Shown here one piece after another: positions 15,401 to 23,567 of a DNA stretch of 28,028 bases. The translations under genes and the position numbers were made by a program. The notes under the pieces are model-generated. The model made no database searches, had not been told where the DNA came from, and was given only the letters and a program-made list of their open reading frames with translations. Position 1 is the stretch's first letter. Every line of letters starts with the position of its first letter. This DNA comes from a virus. Location of the stretch: the IMG/VR virus record IMGVR_UViG_3300030118_002715, positions 3,325 to 31,352 of that record; one strand, written 5' to 3'.

Positions 15401-16190
15401 TGTAACGAATATTATCTAAAAATGCTTGTGCTTCTGCAACTGAGCCTGTAAATGAAAATCCTGTTGTTGATCCTACTGATGGTTTTTTATTACCAACGTA
15501 TACACTTCCTGTTCCTGAAAATGAACCATAATTTACTGATGATGTTGCAGAACCACTATAATCTCTAAAATTTGCGGCGACTGTAACATTTTCTGTATCT
15601 GAACCGTGTGATATTACACCTAAATTTAATTTTTCACCTGATGTTGCTGAACTTGTAAATTGTTGACCATTTGTAGGTTCTGTAGAGAAAAAAGGTCTTT
15701 GATTTGAAAATGTAGGTTGTGTTGGATCAAATGTAACAGTGTATGATTGAATAAGAGTATTACTTCCATTGTAAACTTTCAATGACATAACTGTGTCAGG
15801 TATAGCAACTGTATCAGCAGGTTCTTCTTGAGTATAACTTCCGCTAGTATTGTTTGATTTTTCTACTATAGGTGTCCAACCTCTTATTGCAGGATAATCA
15901 GGTGGGAAAAACGAAAGTGTATCTAATACTGCGTCTACATCACTACGATTTCCTGAACAACTCCATTCTTCGGCATCTGAATTGTATGATGCTACCGCTG
16001 TTCCTGAACTTGGTGTTGAAATATGTCCAGTTGCATCCATATGAGTGTTTGCATTGAAAGTGATTATTACTTTGACTGTATCTGTTGCGTTTGGAAAATC
16101 ACTGCTAAGTGCAGTTGCGATTTCACTTGAACCATATCCAAAACTCGTCTCCTGGAAAGGTGTATATGTTACTGTTTTACCTAAAGCCAT
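12408..16190 (-). CDS. Giant tail adhesin with Ig/cadherin-like repeats
   Basis: 1260 residues, just downstream of the J-like gene (12-nt gap), GGAG 7 nt before the ATG. The first 900 residues are Ser/Thr/Asn-rich beta domains of roughly 110-140 residues, several containing a TFDLYFTISDGPT or FTVTARAK type strand and short 'FLDNIRYIRG' or 'ALQNLQMVPY' linkers, as in immunoglobulin-like or cadherin-like adhesins. The last 350 residues are Trp/Tyr-rich with repeated FYALIQRA, GWLLLGTFLYRYN and SDYYFFRLGRHDG segments, compatible with a beta-propeller. By position this is a tail-tip side fibre or receptor-binding protein. Few Cys, no enzymatic motif seen. Confidence 0.65.
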   Translation of the reverse strand: MALGKTVTYTPFQETSFGYGSSEIATALSSDFPNATDTVKVIITFNANTHMDATGHISTPSSGTAVASYNSDAEEWSCSGNRSDVDAVLDTLSFFPPDYPAIRGWTPIVEKSNNTSGSYTQEEPADTVAIPDTVMSLKVYNGSNTLIQSYTVTFDPTQPTFSNQRPFFSTEPTNGQQFTSSATSGEKLNLGVISHGSDTENVTVAANFRDYSGSATSSVNYGSFSGTGSVYVGNKKPSVGSTTGFSFTGSVAEAQAFLDNIRYIRGSNQTTFDLYFTISDGPTTSYVQRTFWHPHNITTSGSLPSQTTTEDSTLTVSCSSSDLSTTNESTMPETNSVSFTMQLDADGIAIVNTVTHPTATVSYNSSTGVIDLTATSMTNLMDNVLNGLQFTFDTDEFDTFVGNLVMTKANSTVGSSYSTANIPMNFTVTQVDETTFTQGSALNWNEDQTKNFDSGLVINDNSFAGAATFTVTARAKLSSDNSLLTATNASFACSSNGGATVSGNGNATGDLTIVGTKAQCNTALQNLQMVPYFDYSGGPFYLEYKVVRNNDSSNTGFPNYDIQTNFNQGTALKELSLPSQAYYVNTLNAFIPTTGNPIASMYGLTGTSSASWSVTESYSLNYTLNIVIPSTHELYAGSVLQSGDYITDGYVVTDYTRHEFTFTGTPTQVTDYVQSLRVLGTGNFTLSYELFRAGTSGAVDTGSMTVNEIAIPVFSSQFGNVSYDGARGFGPISTTDSNLTRDAENTEQDHYNFAEATIGVTYTGNWSNLSVVGPITTGFAYNRSWSDSNENADAGSNGTSHQSTNRLVYRTADAVLDETNEILTYHNDEPTATDNIGEWSEIRADIQVTDSNTANNVVVFSNSSKRFVTSISHWALLGEQQHDAAVYFAPYKVNDMSISGVTIRAKDPSFTPDPNVFFTWQSNRYYNLTLPQNAQNNKFNTLQSAVTSINQADGLFVAYSAYLNNALKIKFRASGLSQTSQDSFGTLDGIAIPHSTTNGIDYDLGWSSITRVLDSYYDDSNNRFYALIQRAGTNEWKLLKVDTLNSTDLNTSNGTTVMQSGTTECWAGSIGRLADGTIHFAIANGTNNRFDVYHQNEGGTDNFGLKQSITRTYWGGSNVAFNSYFSLYTGIGSWLQANTTGWLLLGTFLYRYNTSTNAWVENDANDFQSGISSSSDLVLKQALGSHTVYKQDPSTSDYYFFRLGRHDGSSTHIYRAVGDETNRLVSGSNLYIQGKSRDNVYVLFDTTSGSEKTYIVRMTK

Positions 16191-16202
16191 TTATTATCTC
16201 CA

Positions 16203-19200
16203 TTAGACGGTGTTTGCCCATATTCTTGTATATTTATCCGGGTCGTGTTTATGCGCCGTCACAGCATAAATCCCGTCTTCTGACTCTTCAATCGCTACTA
16301 CACGGTAGTTTCCGTATAATGTTCCTGAATAAGTATTGAATACTGCACCATCTACATATCCGTGTGAACCAGACATTGTTGCTGTTGTTCCTGATACTGT
16401 TCCTGTTCTTGTTATACCGTTCTGGTCTGTGACTGCTATTGAACCAGATCCTGCATTTCTATCTAGTGTGAGAGTATCACCTGAAACTGCTGAAACTCTA
16501 CCGCCTGTTGTTTGTGAATCTACTCTTAATGTATCATTTAACAAAATTAAGTCGCCTGGTATAACATCAAAATGGTCAAAGCCTGCAATGTATGTAACTG
16601 TCTCTGAATTTGCTTGTTCTGTTTCATACATCCAAGCACCGTGCCATAGTGCTTGTTGTTTGCTTGTGCAACCTGTCAATTCAATACTTGTTTCTCTTTC
16701 ACCGAACTTTGCAATACTTGTTGCGTTTCTGTATTGAACTTCTTCTAATCTAAAATAATTGTCAGGGTTATTCCATTTAACATTTATTACATTAAAGATA
16801 TTATCTACAGAACCGCCTTGATAAATTATTTCGGCAGAGTTTGCTTGATTGACTAGTCTTTTAATTGTTGGTGTGTAGTTGCTAAATGCATATGATTGTC
16901 CATCATAGAACAATCTTGGATTGCCATTCAAGTAAACAAATTTAGCAAAGAATGAATCTGCAATTTTTTGTAGTGCTTCATATTTTGATTCTGCACCATA
17001 GAATAAACCATTAAATCTTGCCGCTGTTTGTGTTGAAACACCTGTTGGATTTTGATTACACCATATACCTGCATTGTAAATGTCTGTATATAATTGCTCT
17101 TTTTGTTCTGTGTCTAACACGATATCATTGCCTAACCCAAATGTAGTATTTGTTAGATAGTCAAAGAATACCCAAGCAGGATTGTTTGACCAGTTATCTT
17201 CTGATCCGCCTGCTTGATTTAACGCATCAACATAAGCAAATGAACTGTAATTATAAGTATTTTTCCAATCATTAAATGAAATATTATTATCATTCGGTGA
17301 CTCGATTTCACGTCCTGCTACAAAAAATCCTAGTTCACTTAAATCAGTTTCACCATCACCTTGTGCAGGTCTATATTTTACTTGTGCAAATGCAACATCA
17401 CTTGCTGATAATGTATTTGTAAATGCTAGTGCAGGAATAAATTTTGCTAATAAATTCTTTGTAGTTTGTTTAGGTTGAGTAATACGACTTGGTGATACAC
17501 CGCCTGAAATCTGTGAAATAGTTGTTGCTAGTAATGGTGATAAAGCACCGTTCGTTGGTTGAATACCGTTATAAGTATCACCTAACCCTTGTGGGCCTGT
17601 AACTGTAACTACATTGTTTGAACGTGTTGCTGTAAAATCAGGAACACCTGTTGTGTAACTATTGATTGCTGTTTTAATTTGTTCTGCAATTTCTGATGTT
17701 GTTCCACTCGCTGTAATTGTGTTCATAATAAGTCTACCACGAACTAAACATTTAAATTTACCAGAAGTGCCTGTAACTGTGATTGTAAATGAAGGTGCTA
17801 CATAATCTGTCACTGCTTCTGAACGAATAAATCTTGAACTTGTATTTGAACCTGCTTGTGATTGAATATTAAATGTAATTGTAACATCACCTGTATTTGC
17901 AGTAGTAGAAAAGAATTTTAGACCTGTGTTTAGTGTAGTTTGTAAATCTGCAATTACACCTATAAGTGTCATACTTGATGTATTTCTATTACTTGCTGTA
18001 ACACCTGATGTGAGTGTAGTAATATCTACTGAACCTTTATCTACTGTTATAATCAAAGTATTATTTGCTAAAGAGTCTGCGTTTGTAACTGATACTGCAG
18101 GTAATGTAACTGTATCAGCAACACCGTTTGCTGAATATGAACTATCACGTGCCATTTCTACACTTGGAACATCTGGTGCATTTGGAACTGTAACAGAACC
18201 TTGTGTTCCTGAAGAACCAGTAGAACCAGTAGAACCTGTTGATCCTGTGCTACCAGAACCTCCAGCACTTCCTGTAGATGATGGATCTAAAACAAGTAAT
18301 GGTGTTGGTGGGGATACTGTTGAATATGAACCAGACAATACATCTTCATAACATCTTTTTTGTTCTAATGAAAATGACTCTGTTTCTTCATCACCAGCAA
18401 AAACTCCGAACCCGTGATCCGGTGCAAATTGATTGAAAGGATCTGTGTTTGATGATGCAACTGAATATCGTGCATCAAAATCTGTTAAAGGATCACATAC
18501 ATCTATTGCGTGTAAATATGCGTTTGTTGAAATATCAAATTCATCATTTGTTTTGTTATCGAACCAAGCATATACTTTGATTGTATTTGCCGCTGTAACT
18601 ATTTGGTCAGGGTATGCAGTTAAGTAGTCACTTAATGTAAAATCTTTAAAATTAAATTTTTCTAATTCTGTTGCATTACAATCATTTGTAGTTCCATCTA
18701 TTGAACCTATTTGTTGAGTTCCTGCATTTGTTCCTGTAACTATTGCACCTGAACCTGCGTTCATTGAACTCAAAGCAAAAGATTTTGTATGTTTATAACC
18801 ACCATTCTTTAAGAACGATATTGGATAACTTGTTTCGTGTAAAACAAATTCTCTACCACAGATAGTTGTTGTTAAAACAATGTTTACATCAACTTCACCG
18901 TTTGCTCTTGTTTTAGTTGTTGCACTTTGTCCGTCTGGTGCTAGTGTAACACTTGGTGTTAAACAATTTAAATTACCTGAATTTGAAATAGGTCTTTCTG
19001 TTCCACATAATGTAATTGTTCCGTCAACTGTTGTTGTCGTTGTAGTGAGTTCTTTGTATATCCCATCTGGAAAGAATGTAGTAATATTGATTGAATCAAT
19101 CGCTTCATCTACATCTGCAAAATCTATGTCTGTAGAAAAATAAGGTGTAGTCTCATCTAATCTTCTTAATGGTGCACCTTTACCTGTAACAACTGTAGTT

Positions 19201-20117
19201 CCTACTGATGGTGGTGCAGTAATAGTTGTAGTAGTTTTAATTGTGCCTGTTGTTTCAATATGAGCAGGTGGGGGATTGTGTTGTGTATATTTTAGTCCTC
19301 CAGAACTTGGGCCTACGCCTCCAGTTCCTCCAGAACCTCCAGTTCCACCGTCACCCCCATCACCGCCGTCTCCTCCAGCGCCACCGTCATATGTTGCGCC
19401 TACTTCATTAAGTAATGAGTTAAATGATTTTGCTTCCCATCTGCCTGCACTATTATTCCAATAAAGAACATAGCGTTCTCCCTTTGCGGCTTGAACATCA
19501 CCTAAATCGTTTAATAATTTTTGGTCTGTTGGGTCATTGACTGCTTCAATCTTTACACCATCTGCTTCTTCAACTAGCAATGGATTGAAATCTGTTATTG
19601 TTGCAGTTTGTTTATTTGAAGTTCCATCACCCAATGTCATTTCAAATTTAATATCTTTAAAATTTGCTACATTTGTATTTGGATCAATAACAAATGAATC
19701 ATTGATAACAACTTGTTTTAAATTTTGTTTGTTTTCACCAGGAGGAAAAAATGTAATGTTATTATCATTTAATCTTTTTGCAACACCTATGATAGGGCCT
19801 TCTGAAATAGGCATTCTGACTTCTTGTGTAACAAACTCTGCATCTATATCACTTGGCTTTTGTCCTAAATCAAATTGTGTATTTGACATACCAACGTGAC
19901 CATAAACAACAGGAATAGTTCCTGGTTCAACTTGTTGTCCCATATCAACACCTTCGTGTGCTTTTGGTTTTTCACCTAGTATTGATTTTAGAATAGTTGA
20001 TATGATTGCAGGTGCACCTTTTTGTTTAACAAAGTTTCCAATCTGTGATTGTTGAATTTGTTGTGCTACCTTTGTTTTTACAAATTGTCCTAAGTCAAAG
20101 TTAAAATTAAATTTCAT
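16203..20117 (-). CDS. Tail tip / central hub protein, lambda gpJ-like
   Basis: 1304 residues from the ATG at 20115-20117, chosen because GGAG lies about 8 nt upstream; an in-frame ATG 13 codons earlier has no site. N-terminal landmarks of gpJ are present: GTIPVVYGHV (about 66-75) and ISEGPI (about 104-109). The C-terminal third carries the hub core: NPAWVFFDYLTNTTFGLG (about 970-990) and VIPGDLILLND (about 1185-1195). Between them lies a long insertion with a Gly/Asp-rich stretch (about 240-270) and an SGSTGSTGSTG run (about 620-640). It would close the tail and contact the host. A Trp-rich receptor domain like that at the C-terminus of lambda J is not obvious; the next gene may supply receptor binding. 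Confidence 0.88.
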   Translation of the reverse strand: MKFNFNFDLGQFVKTKVAQQIQQSQIGNFVKQKGAPAIISTILKSILGEKPKAHEGVDMGQQVEPGTIPVVYGHVGMSNTQFDLGQKPSDIDAEFVTQEVRMPISEGPIIGVAKRLNDNNITFFPPGENKQNLKQVVINDSFVIDPNTNVANFKDIKFEMTLGDGTSNKQTATITDFNPLLVEEADGVKIEAVNDPTDQKLLNDLGDVQAAKGERYVLYWNNSAGRWEAKSFNSLLNEVGATYDGGAGGDGGDGGDGGTGGSGGTGGVGPSSGGLKYTQHNPPPAHIETTGTIKTTTTITAPPSVGTTVVTGKGAPLRRLDETTPYFSTDIDFADVDEAIDSINITTFFPDGIYKELTTTTTTVDGTITLCGTERPISNSGNLNCLTPSVTLAPDGQSATTKTRANGEVDVNIVLTTTICGREFVLHETSYPISFLKNGGYKHTKSFALSSMNAGSGAIVTGTNAGTQQIGSIDGTTNDCNATELEKFNFKDFTLSDYLTAYPDQIVTAANTIKVYAWFDNKTNDEFDISTNAYLHAIDVCDPLTDFDARYSVASSNTDPFNQFAPDHGFGVFAGDEETESFSLEQKRCYEDVLSGSYSTVSPPTPLLVLDPSSTGSAGGSGSTGSTGSTGSTGSSGTQGSVTVPNAPDVPSVEMARDSSYSANGVADTVTLPAVSVTNADSLANNTLIITVDKGSVDITTLTSGVTASNRNTSSMTLIGVIADLQTTLNTGLKFFSTTANTGDVTITFNIQSQAGSNTSSRFIRSEAVTDYVAPSFTITVTGTSGKFKCLVRGRLIMNTITASGTTSEIAEQIKTAINSYTTGVPDFTATRSNNVVTVTGPQGLGDTYNGIQPTNGALSPLLATTISQISGGVSPSRITQPKQTTKNLLAKFIPALAFTNTLSASDVAFAQVKYRPAQGDGETDLSELGFFVAGREIESPNDNNISFNDWKNTYNYSSFAYVDALNQAGGSEDNWSNNPAWVFFDYLTNTTFGLGNDIVLDTEQKEQLYTDIYNAGIWCNQNPTGVSTQTAARFNGLFYGAESKYEALQKIADSFFAKFVYLNGNPRLFYDGQSYAFSNYTPTIKRLVNQANSAEIIYQGGSVDNIFNVINVKWNNPDNYFRLEEVQYRNATSIAKFGERETSIELTGCTSKQQALWHGAWMYETEQANSETVTYIAGFDHFDVIPGDLILLNDTLRVDSQTTGGRVSAVSGDTLTLDRNAGSGSIAVTDQNGITRTGTVSGTTATMSGSHGYVDGAVFNTYSGTLYGNYRVVAIEESEDGIYAVTAHKHDPDKYTRIWANTV

Positions 20118-20118
20118 T

Positions 20119-20628
20119 TTATATCTCCAACTTTCTGGCACTTGGTTTGTTGCCATTCTCTGTTCCTAAACTAGGAGTCAAAGTAAAAACTATTTGTGAT
20201 GGTGAAAGTTCATCTACAGATTTTACAAAATAAGTTTGTGGGTCAATCATTGTTGGCGTGTTAAAAAATAATCTCATTCTTTTTAATTTTAACCCACGAT
20301 AATCTACCATTGTAAAACCTGAAGTTGCACTTGACCAACTTGATATTTGCCATAAATCGTGTGCGGCTATAGTCAATGTTGGTTCAGAAACTTGACCTGT
20401 TAAATCTGAACGTGTATTACTTAACTGAAAATCTATCCATTCAAATGTATGCTCTACACCGTCAGTCCAGGTAATATCTAATTTTTCATATGTTCCAGTT
20501 TCGTTTTCTTGTGTATTTGCAATATATACTTTGCTACTGCCACCAATAGATGTGAAGTCAAACTCAATAAGTTGACCAATAGATTGTGTAACTAGTTTTT
20601 GTGCTTCTATCCTTGCTTGTGAACTCAT
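20119..20628 (-). CDS. Minor tail protein, lambda gpL-like
   Basis: 169 residues in the lambda L position, directly after the M-like gene with an ATGA overlap. Internal pattern fits the family: LIEFDFTSIGG near residues 21-31, then VEHTFEWIDFQLSNTRSDLT, and a middle with SEPTLTIAAHDLW. There is no cysteine anywhere, whereas lambda L has a C-terminal iron-sulphur domain with conserved cysteines; this protein stops at ARKLEI before such a domain. It likely forms part of the tail tip between tube and hub. The J-like gene's ribosome site lies inside its end. Confidence 0.75.
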   Translation of the reverse strand: MSSQARIEAQKLVTQSIGQLIEFDFTSIGGSSKVYIANTQENETGTYEKLDITWTDGVEHTFEWIDFQLSNTRSDLTGQVSEPTLTIAAHDLWQISSWSSATSGFTMVDYRGLKLKRMRLFFNTPTMIDPQTYFVKSVDELSPSQIVFTLTPSLGTENGNKPSARKLEI

Positions 20629-20975
20629 AAATCAAATACCTCAATCATACTTGCTGTTACTGTTCGTTTGCTTGTGTCTGCCATTTGAACGTCAAAACTT
20701 TCTAGGTAAAACTGACCATCAGTCCGTAACAACCCGTTTGCTGAGATATCTATTTTGTCTGCATCTTGTAATCTTGCTTCATAGAATAATATTAAAGCAG
20801 ACGCCTCAGTTGAAGTTAAATTGTCGTGTGTAACTGATATTGAGCGTCTTTGATAGTTGATGCCTAAAGGTGTTCTTTGTATGTAACCATCACCGAACTC
20901 TACTAGTCTATGTCTTGGTGTTGCTTGATAACTTGTTGAAACTGATAGTTTTGTTTGATATGGTAACGTTGCCAT
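20625..20975 (-). CDS. Minor tail protein, lambda gpM-like
   Basis: 116 residues, close to lambda M (109). It has the family hallmark RLVEFGDGYIQR (about residues 23-34) and a beta-rich body ending TVTASMIEVFDL. It overlaps the tape measure stop (TAATG), and GGAGG lies 9 nt before the ATG, inside the tape measure gene. It would act at the distal end of the tail tube next to the L-like protein, as in lambda. Confidence 0.85.
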   Translation of the reverse strand: MATLPYQTKLSVSTSYQATPRHRLVEFGDGYIQRTPLGINYQRRSISVTHDNLTSTEASALILFYEARLQDADKIDISANGLLRTDGQFYLESFDVQMADTSKRTVTASMIEVFDL

Positions 20976-22615
20976 TAAATTAGCCCTCCAAATCTAGTAT
21001 TTTGTCTAAGAACTTGGTGTGCTGTTTGTAAAGCAATACCTTCTATATACTGTCTCATTTGTTGTTGTTTGAATTGTCCTGCAGAACCTCCTGCATTGAC
21101 GCCTGAAATATTGAAGTTTACATTTGAGTTTGCTGTTGGACTACCCATACCTGTTTGTAAAGGCCCAAATGCTTTCTTACTTTGCATTACACCTTGTTCA
21201 ATTGGATTAGCCATTTTAGCAGGAAGTTTATCCATAAATTTACCAATATCATTCACTAAGTCTGGTATAACTGAATTACCAACTGCCCAATCATAAAAGC
21301 CTTGAATATTTTCTTTACCACTATCAACCCATCCACCGATTGCATCTCCGGCTTTTGAAAAGCCTCCTGATACTTTGTCGCTTACGTTAGATCCAAACTC
21401 TTTGACTTTGCCAATACCTGCACCTATGAAATCAATCATACTTTGTATCTTATCAATAACTGTTCCGATAGTTCCTATGACTGATTCAAATGCCGGTATA
21501 ACAATGTCTGTCATAACTGTTGCTATGCCTTTGAATGCTTCTTGTGCCAATGGTGCTATTGTTTCTACAAGTGGGCCCAACGCCTCAGCGATTTTTACTA
21601 TAACATCAAATGCTAGACTTAGAGCAGGAGCAACAATGTCAGTAAAGATAGTTCCTAGTAATTCAAATACGGGTTGTGCTTTTTCCATTCCTGAAGAAAG
21701 TGAGGCAATACCGTCAACAACAAAGGTAACTGCTTGTCCTAATTTCTCACCAAGTGCCATTGCCAAATCTTCATTATTGACAATGAAATCACTCATTCTT
21801 TTTGCGGCATTGTTTATTGCGTCAGAAAGGCCACCTTCACCAACTGCAATCAAGGCGTTATTAGCCGCAATGCCTAAGTTAGATAGTGACACTGATAAGT
21901 TTTGTGATGCTTTTTCCATACCACCACCGAACTTCTCATCAAGTCCTTCTAGTAATGCGTCTTTTAATTTTGCGGCACCTTCTGCTGTTTTACCGAACTC
22001 TGATACTTCTAAACGTGTTAAGCCTAGTTTTTCTTGGAAGATATCAAATACAGGAACACCTCTATCTGCTAGTCTGTTTAAATCTTCAAGACCTAAACCA
22101 CCTGCTGTTGTTCTTGCGAACAAATCTGTGATAGCGTTAAGTGAACCTATACGGTCTGTAGTAACAGCCGCCATATCACCGAACTGTGTGAGTAATTGTT
22201 CAGTTGGTTCAATACCTGCCGCTTTTAGTTTGATGAATGTTTCTGTTAGAGTTTCAATATCGAACGGTGTTCTTGTTGCAAAATCATTGATGAATTTAAA
22301 TGCTTCATCACCTGCTTTTGCTGAACCTGTAACAGTTTCTAATGTAGTTTTTAAATCTTCTGCTCTTGAACTTGCTTCAACTACTGATTTAGTAAATGCA
22401 GTGAGTCCGCCTATTGTAATAGCACCAGCGAGTAGTCCTTTGAACTTGCTGAAAGAGCCAGAACTTTTTTGTATACTCTTGTCAACTTTGTTGAATTCTT
22501 TTTCAACACCGCTGACTTTTTTCTTGAGTGGAGCGAGATTTCTATCAATCTTTTTTAGTGCCGATGATGCTTTGTCAAGAGCCGTAATTTCAATTTGTAT
22601 ATCAGCGTTTGCCAT
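20975..22615 (-). CDS. Tail tape measure protein
   Basis: 546 residues. An N-terminal charged coiled coil (about 1-55, ALKKIDRNLAPLKKKVSGVE) is followed by a hydrophobic Gly-rich segment (GLLAGAITIGGLTAF) and a tape-measure N-terminal domain (about 80-240, with NDFATRTPFDIETLTETFIK). Residues 290-400 hold long hydrophobic helices (VDGIASLSSGMEK, ALSLAFDVIVKIAEALGPLV). At about 1.5 angstrom per residue, the usual ratio, it predicts a tail near 80 nm. It sits immediately after the G-T frameshift region, whose stop lies 13 nt inside this gene. GGAG lies 8 nt before the ATG. Confidence 0.93.
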   Translation of the reverse strand: MANADIQIEITALDKASSALKKIDRNLAPLKKKVSGVEKEFNKVDKSIQKSSGSFSKFKGLLAGAITIGGLTAFTKSVVEASSRAEDLKTTLETVTGSAKAGDEAFKFINDFATRTPFDIETLTETFIKLKAAGIEPTEQLLTQFGDMAAVTTDRIGSLNAITDLFARTTAGGLGLEDLNRLADRGVPVFDIFQEKLGLTRLEVSEFGKTAEGAAKLKDALLEGLDEKFGGGMEKASQNLSVSLSNLGIAANNALIAVGEGGLSDAINNAAKRMSDFIVNNEDLAMALGEKLGQAVTFVVDGIASLSSGMEKAQPVFELLGTIFTDIVAPALSLAFDVIVKIAEALGPLVETIAPLAQEAFKGIATVMTDIVIPAFESVIGTIGTVIDKIQSMIDFIGAGIGKVKEFGSNVSDKVSGGFSKAGDAIGGWVDSGKENIQGFYDWAVGNSVIPDLVNDIGKFMDKLPAKMANPIEQGVMQSKKAFGPLQTGMGSPTANSNVNFNISGVNAGGSAGQFKQQQMRQYIEGIALQTAHQVLRQNTRFGGLI

Positions 22616-23107
22616 TTATCCTACTCCGTTTTTTCATTTGGTCTTCCTTAATCTTATAATATTCAGACCAACTTAAATATTCCGACACTGACATCTCAGA
22701 TATTTCTGATACCGTTTTATGTAGTGCTTCTGCTAGTTGAAACCTAAAAAACAGGTCAGTGTCGGACTTTAGTTTTTTGCGATTTCGTCCGCTTTCGGTT
22801 CTTGATTCAGAATATGATTAGCAACACGTATAACGACTTCTGGATCTACGCTGTTCATAAGTTCAAATTTATCAACCATTTTGAACAACGGTTTTCCTTC
22901 TTCGTTTAATGCTCTCATAATCAACACTGTGACGAGTGCTTCCATTACCTTTTTATCTTGGTGTAACTTTACCACTTCCTCTGTTTGTTTTAGCGTAGCA
23001 CTTGCAGTGAAGTATACTTTTGTATCCCATTCAGGGACATCTACCCACTCAAGTCCATTAGCCAACTTTGTTTTGAAATGCTTAGTAGCATTTTGTATTG
23101 CATTCAT
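22602..23107 (-). CDS. Tail assembly chaperone G-T fusion (-1 frameshift product)
   Basis: Predicted 168-residue product: translation starts at 23107, reads 112 codons to the slippery heptamer A AAA AAC (22772-22778), slips back one base and continues in the -1 frame to the TGA at 22602-22604, adding 56 residues. The extension begins LKSDTDLFFRFQLAEALHKT and includes SVSEYLSWSEYYKI, the Trp-centred pattern typical of lambda-type T domains just upstream of tape measure genes. G and G-T together coat the tape measure and recruit tube protein during assembly. Without frameshifting this 167-nt stretch would be an unexplained gap in a compact operon. Coordinates: complement of 22772-23107 joined to 22602-22772, base 22772 being read twice. 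Confidence 0.9.
22681..22778 (-). promoter_or_regulatory. Programmed -1 frameshift signal: slippery site and stem
   Basis: On the minus strand the heptamer A AAA AAC (22772-22778) is in the correct X XXY YYZ phase for the G frame. Five nt later begins TCCGACACTGAC (22755-22766), perfectly complementary to GTCAGTGTCGGA (22681-22692): a 12-bp stem closing a 62-nt loop. Inside the loop a further hairpin TCAGA-AATA-TCTGA can form. The spacing is what is known for stimulatory structures. Confidence 0.88.
22769..23107 (-). CDS. Tail assembly chaperone G (unshifted product)
   Basis: 112 residues, between the tail tube gene and the tape measure, the fixed position of lambda G. The protein is a small alpha/beta domain: KLANGLEWVDVPEWDTKVYF near the start, then a helix EEVVKLHQDKKVMEALVTVL, ending ADEIAKN and TAA. 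The last two sense codons AAA AAC are part of the slippery site. GAGG lies 6 nt before the ATG. The major product should be G, with G-T made in minority. Confidence 0.88.
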   Translation of the reverse strand: MNAIQNATKHFKTKLANGLEWVDVPEWDTKVYFTASATLKQTEEVVKLHQDKKVMEALVTVLIMRALNEEGKPLFKMVDKFELMNSVDPEVVIRVANHILNQEPKADEIAKN

Positions 23108-23128
23108 TATTATCCTCTATTCTTTATC

Positions 23129-23548
23129 TTAGTTTGTTTCGTCTAAATCACCACGCATAGTTTTTGTGTATGCTGTGCCAGATGAACCAGTTTTTGAAGT
23201 TTGATAATCAAATGTTACTGTTCCTAAACCGTCAGGTGCCATCTCAACGTTTGCCGCTGTGATGATAACGTCACCTGTAATATTTTCTGTTGCTGAGCCG
23301 TCAAAACCTAAAACTAGTGATACTGTATCACCAACTTCTAATAGTTCTTGACCACTGTCTGCTAGATCCATATTACACTCAACTGTGCCTGATATTTGTC
23401 TAAGACCCGGAACATAGTTTCTTGCTACGTCACCGATTGCAGTAGTTTCTAACATATCTGCTTCTTCTGTAACGGAAAATGATGTAACTTGTGCCACTGT
23501 TGTTGACCCAACTTTTACAATCCCGCTGTTACCTTTTTGAACTGCCAT
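23129..23548 (-). CDS. Major tail tube protein
   Basis: 139 residues, beta-rich, with the features of small siphovirus tube proteins: GIVKVGSTTVAQVTSFSVTE at the N-terminus, a DMLETTAIGD loop, VPGLRQISGTVECNMD, and a C-terminal strand GLGTVTFDYQTS. It stands just before G/G-T and the tape measure, as lambda V does. AGGAG lies 7 nt before the ATG. It would stack as hexamer rings to make the tail tube. It is shorter than lambda V and lacks the C-terminal Ig-like decoration domain. Confidence 0.88.
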   Translation of the reverse strand: MAVQKGNSGIVKVGSTTVAQVTSFSVTEEADMLETTAIGDVARNYVPGLRQISGTVECNMDLADSGQELLEVGDTVSLVLGFDGSATENITGDVIITAANVEMAPDGLGTVTFDYQTSKTGSSGTAYTKTMRGDLDETN

Positions 23549-23567
23549 TGTTTGCTCCTATTAAATG

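Noticed and set aside
16336-16737. 133-codon plus-strand open frame inside the J-like gene
   Set aside because: Antisense shadow over the conserved hub core; no start signals.
21375-22676. 433-codon plus-strand open frame opposite the tape measure gene
   Set aside because: A shadow of an Ala/Gly/Lys-rich gene with few antisense stops; no ribosome site, and it crosses the conserved frameshift region.
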